Positions 1 to 10,884 of a stretch of 64,000 nucleotides of DNA are shown here, piece by piece. Below the pieces are notes generated by a model. It made no database searches. It had not been told where the DNA came from and saw nothing but the letters and a program-made list of their open reading frames with translations. Each line of letters opens with the position of its first letter. The stretch's first letter is position 1. The stretch is from NCBI GenBank assembly GCA_001606155.1, contig LODT01000022.1, forward strand, positions 868,001-932,000, read 5' to 3'. Origin of the DNA: Tieghemostelium lacteum. Lineage: Eukaryota; Evosea; Eumycetozoa; Dictyosteliales; Raperosteliaceae. The translations under genes were made by a program, and so were the position numbers.

Positions 1-1014
1 TCAGTGGCAGTTGAGATGATATTTAGTAGATTTACAACACCAACTTTAACTTTTAATTCTACACTCTGATCAGCCATAATTCTATCCAAATCTTTCATTA
101 AATCTGTAATTATCTGATCAGCATTCTCTATACCACACAGTATATTTAAAATGTCAAATCCAAAATTATTAAATTTCTTTCTAAATATACTTTTTAATAG
201 AATACTTAATGTCTAAATATATATCTTAATGTTAGATAGAGTTCAGAATAAATTGGTTAGAAAAAAAATTTTAGTTAACATACCTCAATTACATGTACCA
301 ATCTTAAAGTACTTGTGTCTTTCAACCAAAGACATGATTGGGTAAATATTTTATTCAGATTTGGCTAAATATATTGATATTAGTATATACGCATTTATAT
401 AAAAATTTTTAATTTAAACTTACTTTTAATGCTAATAGATGATCTTCAGATGTTAAAATAATACATCTTTCTAAAAATGGAATATTTACTTTGATTAAGA
501 ACAACTGTTCCCAAAATTGTGGTTGGCCTTGTGAAGGATCTTCACCATTGAATAGTGCTTCATAGATTTCAACAAACTTTTCTTTTAGTGCTTTACGGCC
601 ACCAAAACTATCCTCTCTTCTCAAAAGGATTTCAGTGTGTTTTGGACCTTGCTGTTCTTGTAACATTTTCAATCTATCGTATTCCTTGAGAATAAAAGTA
701 TCAGAGTCAATACCGTAGGGAAAATCCAATAAGACTGATAAAATCATTCCTCTGTACAAATAATGATAACAAAAACACAATGGTTGACAATCGTCACTTG
801 TTTTTGATGATTGATTAAAATGATTATTATAAAAATATAGATTTAATCTAGTTTGATAAGAATCACTGTTATTCTGATTCTCTAATTCTTTTTCCTCTTG
901 TATTCTTCTATTATAGGAAAAATTATTGTAATAGCTATTATAGTAACTATAAATACTATGATTAATGTACTCTGTCTTATCAATTAAGATTATATTTCTA
1001 TGATTAATTTGCAT
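1..1014 (-). CDS. ARMH3 (C10orf76)-like armadillo-like helical protein, 5' part, cut by left edge
   Basis: Three exons can be read: 1014 (or 666) to about 419, about 357 to 278, and about 220 to 1, separated by two short AT-rich introns with GTAAGT and GTATGT donors. The spliced protein contains LKEKFVEIYEALFNGEDPS, then a QFWEQLFLIKVN segment, and in exon 3 FGFDILNILCG. These line up in order with the amino end of human ARMH3 (LKEKVVLMYDEIFMTEDPS, RFWEELFLMKVN, SGFDIINMLMG). In animals this is a cytosolic helical-repeat protein of the Golgi that works with GBF1 and PI4KB; that role is family knowledge. The start is uncertain. The ATG at 1014 adds about 116 Asn/Tyr-rich residues, while the ATG at 666 (MLQEQQ) gives a length closer to the animal protein. 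The rest of the gene lies left of the window. Confidence 0.8.
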
Positions 1015-1761
1015 ATGCAGAATATCTTTAATTCTATTGTATGTCTCTTTTTAAGCTATATTTTTAATTTGTTAACCTAATAATGATTCAAATTCCTCTC
1101 CCTTTTGAAATTAAATATTTAAACACAACAACAGCAAACAAAATAAAAAGTATAAAGGTCTATCAACACACACATATTCACCCATTTGCTATAAAAAAAA
1201 ATAATAATACTATTATTACTAGTGTGATGTTTCATAGTATCCAATTGATAGTGTGTGTGAGTGTGGGGTTGAAAATTGCAAACCTCCATAAATGTGAATT
1301 GTTGAGAGAGGTTTTAGGGTTTTATAATAGAGGAACTAACATTTCAAAATACTCTCCAGAGGATAATTATAAAAAAGTACTTACCCTTTTAGATTTGTAT
1401 CAAAAATGAAATAAAAGAAAAAAAAAAAATTATATGTGGTGATGTGTTAAGTATGAATTTTTAATAAATAGTAGAAATAAAGATGATATTTTATTTGAAA
1501 GTAAAAAAGATCTTAGTCAAAAAAAAAACAACACAACTATTCACTACATATGTTAATTAGAAGATTATTGATTACAATAAAATATTTAAATTTTATTTCT
1601 GTGAATCATGTGTGATTGTAATAATATTATTATTATTTAAATTTTGAAATGTATTACATCTTCTGTATACACCAATGGTGGCATCAAGGGAAAGAATATT
1701 CTTCTAAACCTAAAAAGTATAAATAAATAGATATAGATATATACACAGAAGTTTCAACCTA
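1015..1761. other. Intergenic spacer between two minus-strand genes
   Basis: About 750 bp of AT-rich sequence holding the upstream region of the ARMH3-like gene and the 3' flank of the Roco gene. A plus-strand open frame at 1083-1409 (108 codons) resembles nothing I know and lacks a convincing coding pattern. I see no RNA gene or repeat other than A/T homopolymers. Confidence 0.5.
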
Positions 1762-4700
1762 TTATTTAGGTTCACTAATTTTTGGTAATTGCAAAATCTC
1801 AGTTGTAAGAGATGGTGTGATTTCAATTGAGATTGTAGTTGGAGATGACTGTTGCTGATTGGAGGTTTGTTTGGTTAGATGATTTTCAATTTCACTTAGT
1901 TGTCTGAGAATCTCGGTGAATGTTGGACGTTGATTTGGGTCTTGGTGCCAAGCAGATGATATTAGGTTATTAAATTGAGGCATGTCATTGTCGGGTAATG
2001 GTGGTCTTTGACCTTCACAAATCATGAGTTCAACAGTTGACATGAAACTAATGTCTCCAAAGAATGTCGATCTTGTAAGAAGCTCATACATGATGACACC
2101 AAATGAATAGACATCAGATTTATCAGAACAACTGTCATTTGCAATGACTTCTGGTGCTAGCCAAACTGGGTTTTCAACACCTCCTCTAGATGCAACGGTG
2201 GTTGAGAATCCACTGAGTGAGAAATCACAGATTTGAGATGACATTTCTGTAGGATCCATAGATGATAGTAGGATATTTGGTGATTTTAGATCACGATGTA
2301 GGATGGATGGTTTGGTTTCATGAAGGGTTTGTAAAGCAGATGCAATTTCAGTGGCAATTTTCAAACGAAGGTTCCAGTCAAGTGGGTTAGAGAGTTTGTG
2401 GATATAGTCATAGAGGTTACCTCCACTCATAAACTCTGTAATGATGCATAGTGGTTCCATGCAGAACCCTTTCATATCTAGAATGTTTTCATGAATGAAT
2501 GAGGACATGCAAAATATCTCTCTTCTAAAGTCTGCAAAGACCTTGGTGAATGATCCTACTTCGGTTTTTAGCATTTTAATGGCAACGTTGTTTCCTCTCC
2601 ATTTTCCTTTGTAGACTGTTGCTGTTCCACCTTCACCTATTGGAGTGGGTTCGATATCAAGTTCCTTGAAATCAATGAGTTTGTGTAAGAGGTCTGTCAT
2701 GGTGAGATCTGGTACAAGTTGAGCGAGTTTAATAGGAACTGGAGGCTGAACTGTTGGACATGAGACATAGGAACGACCTTTAACAATCTGAGATTCCACC
2801 ATTTTCATTTCAAATAGATGAACTACATCTTGTTTGGATCTGTAGAGTTCTAGACAGTGTACACAGGGAATGTATACTTGATACTGAAGTGCTTCATAGG
2901 ACTCTAGAATGCTATCGAATATCTGTAGAATGTGTCTGGACATCTTGGTACTGGAGATCTCAATTTTATTCTGAGATTCAATGAGTTGGATATACACTAG
3001 TTCATCAGAGGAATTTAGCACATTAAATGTTGAGGATCTTCTAAGATGTTTACTTTGAATCTGTGGTGAGTTTGGTTGTTGTTGAGATGCTGTACGTCTA
3101 ACTGGGAATTGTAAGTGACAATTATCCAAAATGATACCAGTTCTCCAAGAAGCTCTAATGGTGCATATCTTGTAGAGTTGAGATTGCAGTCTACTAAAGA
3201 AATGTGATGGAATCTTTTTTTCAAAATCATAGATTCTACCAATGGTTCTAGGCTGATTAGGAGGTAGAATTTCATCGATATTTGGTGGTGGGTGATCTGG
3301 AAGTTCGTTGGGAAGGAATATTACCTTTTCATTAAGAATCTTAAGATTCTCATTCAATTTTGACATCTTTGAAGGTGACAGTATCTGTGAGTATCTAATG
3401 TTTGCTTGGTTCACTTTTGGACTTAGTAAACGAGTCTGACTGCTATTAAGAGATCTCATTACAGGTGGTGGAGTACTCTTTGGTGACAATAACAGGTTAT
3501 TTAAATTACCAGAGCTTATATTAAAACTGTTTGTAGGTGACATGTAAGTGTAACCCCATTGTGATGGATCATACAAGAAATCAATTACAAATGCCAAACT
3601 ATACTGTTTAGCAAGGTTCAACAGGAATGGATACAATCTAACTGGTATATCATTCCAAATACTCTCCAGATTAGTCATTAGTATTATATCATTTCTTAGT
3701 GAATTATGTTGATTCTGGCTATTATTATTATTGATATTGTTATTATTGTTATTATTGGTGTTAAAAGTTGAAATTTGTTTGCTATTTTGGAATTGGTTCA
3801 TTAGATTGTTTTCACGACCTGGTGACATGATGGTAGAGGTATTGGGGTGATAATGAGTGGGTTTTGGTGATGAAAGTAGATTATTGGTTTGTTTTACAGT
3901 CAGGAGGGATGATAAGGAAGTTGTAAGCCAAAGTGGATCTAAGATAACCCATTCATAATCATCATACCAAATGAGTAGACCTAATTCCGTGAGATTTGCA
4001 CAGATAAGTTTGGTAGATTGTTTATCTAGTCCACACATTTGACCAATGGATTCTAATTCACGTTTTTGTATGAAAGGTGACTGAAGAGTCTTTAAATGTC
4101 TTTCAAAGAGTCTCTGTGATGACGTGATTTTAGCTGCAAATTGTTTCTGTTTTAGGAATGCTGATTTAATATCATCTCTAAGTTTACTAATTGACACATC
4201 ATTGCTACTTGAGAATCCAATAAACTGGAATGAAAATGTGAAATTTGGGAAGAGATTTGCACATTTTTGTTCAATTCTCTGACCTTGGATTAAATAAAAG
4301 TCTTTTGGAATTTGAATGGAATTTGGATTCTCTTTATCATCTTTACTGTAGATACCAACTACAAAAATAGTAGCTTGAGTTGTATGGTCTTTTATAGACT
4401 CTAACCAACGGTATAGTCTAGAAGGCTCTTGTTCATTCATATCCAATGTCCACAATAACAAATACACTGCACGTCTAGTAAAGAAATGTTGATTGCAATT
4501 TGAAATGATACTAGTAATATCTCTGATATATACAGTCATAGATGCTTTTCTCTTACTCAACTGATTGTTGTTTTGTGATAGTAAGTTTTGGTTACTTGAT
4601 CCCCCTCCACTAACACTACTAAGACTATTAGGTGACAGGGTATCATTGGTATTGGAATTGGTACCTATATTTGTGTTATTAGTACCCCCAACAACACCAC

Positions 4701-7700
4701 CAAGACCACTAGTAGCTGTAGAGACTGTGATTGCATTACTGAGATTATTCATAAGGTTATCAGTGGAATCACTGTCAAAATCAAACTCCCATTTTGTGAC
4801 TTTTTTGTAGGATGCATTCACAGGGGTGGAAGATTGTGAATTGTTTTGTGGTGTTGTAGTGACATTGGCAGATTTACCAGGTGTTTTAATGAGTGCTTGT
4901 TGTTTCTTTTTGTTTGCTGAAATTAAGTTTCTGATAATTTCATTCTTGGAGGTGAGATTTGAGTCTGAGATGATGATTAGTTTTCCACGTGGATGATAGT
5001 ATGTTTGTGTCATCATCTGGTTGAGTAACTTCATCATTTGGTCAGTGGAATCTGCCTCTTTGAATGGTGATACCATATAGCTATAGGTTATAGCCAAGAA
5101 TCTCAATCTTGTTAATGCACCGAGTGTATGAGGTAACGCTGCAATGTGGTTATGCTCAAGATTCAAATTAGTCAAACTAACTAATTGACCTAGACTTGGT
5201 GGTACATATTGGAATTTGTTGTTATCTAATCTTAGATCTTCAATAACTGGTAACTGAGCACTGCTGAATGATATCTGGTAGATGTGGTTATTTTGGAGAT
5301 ACAGTTTCTTTAGTGTTGGGATAAAAGCATTGGTTGGGAGGGATGAAAACTGGTTGTCTGAGAGATCAAGTGCTGTTAGATTACCAAGTCTTTTGAATTC
5401 AACAGGAATTTCAGTTAACTTGTTTTGGTTGAGGTAGAGTACAGAAAGACTCTGCAGGTCATATAACTTTAGTGGAAGACTAGTTAACTGAACTCCAGTA
5501 AGTTCCAAATGGGTCAGAGTCTTCATTTCAAACATAAGGTTACTGAGACTCTTTAGTGGGTTAGGTCCAAACTTGAACTGTGTAATACGATTCATAAGGA
5601 AGATTTTGTCATCAAGTTTGTGTGATTTGAATTTTGCAATTTGGTTATTCTGCAAATCGAGTATTCTAATGGACTGTAGTTTAAAGAACCCCAATGGAAG
5701 GTCACGAATTTGGTTATTGGCTACATAGAGTTCTTCTAAGCCAGTCATGAGAGAAAGTGCTTGAGGGAATGCTGTTAAACGGTTATTGTTAACAGACAAT
5801 ATTCTCAAAGCTTTCATCTTTCTAATGCTCTCTGGAATGATGATTAGATGGTTATTGTCTAGGATCAGCTTTTGGAGTGTGGATATAGAACATATAGACT
5901 TATGAATAGATTCAAAGAGATTGTTACTGAGGTTCAGTTCTTCAAGTTTAAGTTTAGAACCAATGAGTTTAAACACACTGCTGGGTATAGACTTCATTCT
6001 GTTGTCTGATAGATTGAGGTATATCAGATTATTCAGTAGAATGACATCACTAGGAAATGTATTGAAAAAGTTCTTTGACATGTTGAGGTAGGTCAGACTG
6101 TTAAAGTAGGTCAACATGTTGCTATCCAGTTGCAAAAAGGTGAGTTTCTTATTGACAAGTTCGCACTTTACTTTACCAATAAGTTTACGTGATATCTGTT
6201 CTGTGTCTTTAGGGTTGATATGCTGAGTGAATAGTGATGACCAGAATATGATTTGGTCACTGTCGCAAGAAGGTTTGATCAGTGATGTGAAATCCTCATG
6301 TTTGAATATACTCTGTTGTCTAGGTGACTGAGGTGAGTTTGGACTCAGAATAGGAGACGACTGTTTACTATCACTACCCTGTTGAGTGGAGTGTTTGTAC
6401 AGTAAATTTGTGAATTGTGATATATTCTCATTGATATAACTCCAAATGGATGGTAGACGTTTCAGAACTCTCTTTTCATGCTCTTTAAGAGCTTCAGAGT
6501 ACAGGAAATTACCAAATCTTCCAGAATAGGATTCTTTTATAAGGAATAGTAATAGATTGTCATTAAACTCAAAATGGAATGGGAATTGTCTTTGGATTTG
6601 CCAAATGGCATCTAGAAACTGTATGAATACTGGTGACATTGATTTGGATATCAGAGACTGTGCGTCAATAAGGTCACTAAAGAGTAGAGGTTTCTTTTTG
6701 TTCATGGTATCTGGAATTACAAAATCTAGGTGATTGAATGACAATGGAGATGCTTGGAGGATATCAGAGTCTGATGAGCTGTTGATTGAGTTACTTGCAC
6801 CTCCTCCTGATGATTTCCCAACTGAGCTGTAGAGATTTGATTTCTTGCCTATGGAACTTGAGGATCCTGATAATGGGTTCTGACTAGACGATGATGTGTT
6901 ACTTGATGATGATGATCGTAGGTTATGTGGTTGGTCACGGTGGTATGTCATATTGATAAATGGGAATCCATATTGAATCCATTCCCTATCTATAAGAGTT
7001 TGGAAACCTTTTATAGTTCTATAATAAGGGTCAGAGACAATCATAGATAAAGACAGCAAACTAGCGACATCCAGTGAATGGTACAGCGAATCAATATGGG
7101 ATTTAAGTAGAACGGATGACCCATCTTCAAGGATATTAGCAACACGGTTACAACCTTCTAAAAGTGATCTTGTAGACTCTATCCATCCACTAGATTCAAT
7201 GGATTTCCAAGCGTCTAAAGAACCATCAAATTGAATGATGGACCTGTATAGATCATACCAGTGACTTTCAACCTCCTCTTTAGAATGTACATTTAGAAAT
7301 ATGATATTGGAACTATTGAGTTTGAACTGCTCGTAAATAGGTACAAAATTAATAGCCAATTTGTTAGTGAATACTATATTGACTTCATTCTTTTTCATTG
7401 TTGAGAAATGTGATTGGTGTGAGAGGGTTGATATATCGGATACTGATGTGGACAATGCACTCTGACTGGCAGAGAGAGATGGTTTAGATTGTGATAATGT
7501 CAATGGTGATGGTGATGTTGTGCTACTATTTACAGATTGAATATTTGGACTTGTCATGGTGGAACTTGATAGAGGTGAGTCCATATCTCTATTCGAAAAC
7601 AATTGGAATAATTTGATATCTACAAGATCAGAGAGAATGGTTGTGCTCTGGGGTTGAATCTTGTTAGCTGCCAGTGAGGATATATCCTTCTTTTTACTCT

Positions 7701-10516
7701 TGGAAGATCTTAGTGCGTTTATAGGAGAGAATTGTTTACCATTGTCTAGTGAGCTGTTATTAGTGTGTTTCTTCTTTAATGGAGAAGGAGGTTCTTCAGT
7801 GGACTGAGAGACTTGTGAATTTGCACCTGATGTTGAGGTACTAGTAGGTTGTGCCATTCCGTTACTTCCAGAGAGTAAATTGGTACTTGACTGATACTGT
7901 TGTTGGTACTGTTGATTAGATGAAGTTGAGAATGAATTGATAATCTGTTGTTGAGAGTGATATGTACAGTCTCTAAAGAGTAGAGATTTGTTCTTGGGAT
8001 GTATCCATGAGAATATTGGTATTTTAGATTGAGATTTCTTTACATAGGATTGAATGAGATCATCACTAACCAAATTTGGAATGATAAATCTCTTTGGATA
8101 AAATGAGATTTCCTTAATCTCAACAACTTTCCAATCCTTATTTATAGTGATATCCAATTTCATTCTATGACATTCTTGATTAAGTGAATAGACATCCCAT
8201 CCATTATTAGTCAAATTTCCAAGAGGTCTATTTATAGATTGTGTAAGTGATGTATTGGAACTTGAAGTTGACAATGATGATGTAGATCCTTGTTGTTGTT
8301 GTTGTTGTTGTTGTTGCTGTTGTTGTTGCTGTTGTTGTACCTGTTGTTGTTGAATAACAAACAACTCGTGATTTACATTCGAAAAGAATCTACCAAAGTC
8401 CATTATAGGATTAATATAGTAACTCAAAGTGATATTAAACTTATCAAAGTTGTAATCATCTGGAAATCCTAGATACTGGAATCTTATACCTTTGGAATAG
8501 AGTAAATAAATCTGTGATTGGTTCTTGTTAGGTGACAGCTTCTGTTGTCTAGATTTACAAAAATACTCCCACTTTATAATGGACGACAATACAATTTCAA
8601 ATTGGTAGGGTTTGACTTCAAAGTCCTTAAATCCAGGAGCCTTAGGACCATCCATATCATGACTGATCAAAAACGATTGTTGTTCAGTTTCATGTACATC
8701 TTTTCTCCAAATTGCCCTGTAATTTGTAACAAATAGACAACCACTCTCCCAAAATGTACAATCACAAGCCTTATTATTATCCTTGTCTAAATTGATCTTT
8801 AGATTAGTTGGTGGAATGATTACTCTGTCAATCTTCAAAATTACATATTCACCAGGCAGTGTCTTAGGTCTGTCTTCAATACCCAAAAACAAGTCTTCAC
8901 AACGTTCTATAATCGTACAGGTTGCACCTTCAAATTTATCCAAATTTCTGTGGTTTATAAAAAGTGGTGTGAAAAGTCCAGAGAGTTTCTCCAGCTGTTC
9001 TTTAGGTTTCTTTCCAGTTCCTTCCAGAAAATCACTATTGGATTTACTAGTCATCACATAGTTACTCTTTAACAATGGTAACAGTCTCTGAAGGAATTCT
9101 CTACACTCTATAGGTAGCTTTTGTATCAAAAACTGCACATCAAAGTAACCACCAGTATCCGATGCCAATGCTGATGAACTTCCAATAACCGTACTGTAAA
9201 TATCAATATTCATCAATTGGTCAGGTATAGATGCAATAAACTCATACAACAGTGATGCTACATCATATGGATCCTGTACATTTGGATAATAGAAATTAAA
9301 ATCATTATTTTTTTCAAAATTGATTTTAATCTTAAAAATTTTTTCTGTGTTTCCTCTTTTGGTGAAAAGGTCTTCCAAATATGCTATTTTTGAAGTTAAT
9401 GGTATTAATATGAATACAAAATGATGGGAAATAATATGAATATGAATACTTACTGTAACCTTCTAAAAAGGATACACATTTCTCTAAGAGATTAGGTATG
9501 GGTAGTCCATTGTCTTGTCTTTTGATGAGGATGGATAGGGGTATACCAAAATAGGATTGTTGATCTGATGATTGGTTACTGTAGTATGATTGTAAGAGTG
9601 GAGGTGATTGTTGATCAAATTCTACAACTGGTGGAATTGGCATTATGAATTCAAATGTAGAAGTGGTTTTTAGTAGTTGTTGTTGCTGTTGTTGTTGTTG
9701 AAGTTGTTTTTCATGTGCACTTGAAAATGTTTTTAAAGATTTGAATTTCAAAGAATTGTATATAGATTTTAATTTGTTTTTTGATTTTGAAATTGTGCCT
9801 CTTTTATCTTTACTACTATTATTACTGCTATTAAGTGACTGATCTAAAGGTACTGATGTTGATTGATCTGTATTATTACTACTATTATCAATTGAAAAAT
9901 AATCAGATTCAGTTCTTTTTTGTGAATTTGTCATACTATTGTTACTACTAGATCTCAAAGATAGAGATGAAGATGTATGTGCAGTTGATATTGAACTCTG
10001 ACCCATTCCATTGGTACTTGAAGTCAACATGGTTTGTGATGGTGTATTAGTTAGTTGTCTAGATGTAACTTGTGCCTTTTCAATTAAATATTCTTCATTA
10101 TCAGAGGATTCAACTTGTGATGATGCTTCATCAGTATCATTATTATTACTACTACTAGTACTTTGTTGTCTCTTTTGTGTATTATTATCCAATTTAATCT
10201 CAGTTGTGGATTTAAGATCAATTTCCGCATTTAAATTTGTACTACTAGTACTTGATGTTATTGCACTGTTACTACCAGTGCTACTATGTAAATTCTGCTG
10301 ACTATTTGATTTATCAACTTTTTTAAAGGGATTATGTAAAAACTTTAAAGTTTTTCTTTTTTCTTTATCTTTTACATTACTGCTTCCAGTAGAGGTATTA
10401 CTGTTACTGACTGCACTACTACTATTATTATTTTCAATTGCATTATTTTCATTATTATTAGATGTTGTTGATGATGATTTCTTTTTTTTATCAAAGAAAT
10501 TGACTATAGATGCCAT
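1762..10516 (-). CDS. roco9: Roco-family protein: RhoGAP - myotubularin-like - LRR - Roc - COR - kinase
   Basis: Two exons, 10516-9454 and 9383-1762, joined across a 70-bp intron (GTAAGT donor, AATAG acceptor) that interrupts the RhoGAP domain; the spliced protein has 2,894 residues. Order: Ser/Asn-rich amino end; RhoGAP (about 318-510, LLEKCVSFLEG); GRAM/myotubularin-like region (about 530-815 with GWDVYSLNQE and SWIHPKN, resuming about 1020-1180 with YYRTIKGF after a low-complexity insert); about 15 leucine-rich repeats (about 1440-1785); Roc (about 1815-2070); COR (about 2125-2575); TKL-type kinase (about 2599-2855). The kinase keeps VAIK, HRDLKSPN and WLAPEV but reads DFS for DFG. The RhoGAP finger, phosphatase signature and Roc P-loop are not intact (see findings). 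No WD40 domain follows the kinase, which argues for a roco9-like rather than pats1-like protein. The symbol rests on domain order recalled for the family. CAG-type repeats encode a poly-Gln tract near 8290-8340. Confidence 0.85.
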
Positions 10517-10884
10517 AACTCAGCAAATTTGATTTTTACAAATAAATATATATTTTTAATTGGACCTATATTATATTATATAAATATAAACTACTATTTT
10601 ACATTCAGAAGGTGTCAAAGCACTATGTTTGTCCGTTGATCAAATAAAAAAAAAAAAAATTTGATTTTGATTTTTTCAAAAAAAAGGAGGGTTCGTGCAG
10701 ATGATAATACAAAATTTAAAAATATCTTTTAAATCAATTCATGTTTCGAAATATCTCCACATTTTCAGAATAATTTTAACTTGTCAATCAATATTTTTAA
10801 TTAATTTATTTCAAACTATAAAAAAAAAAAAAAATCTATTCTTTATACTACACAGTCTAGATCTGTACTTATAGATCTATTGTT
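10517..10884. other. Spacer upstream of the Roco gene
   Basis: AT-rich spacer carrying the upstream region of the Roco gene and the 3' flank of the polycystin gene, both on the minus strand. It has several A/T runs of 8-13 bp and no open frame or RNA gene that I can support. Confidence 0.5.

Noticed and set aside
1083-1409. 108-codon plus-strand open frame
   Set aside because: No recognisable motif, composition like the AT-rich spacer, and it sits in the likely promoter region of the ARMH3-like gene.
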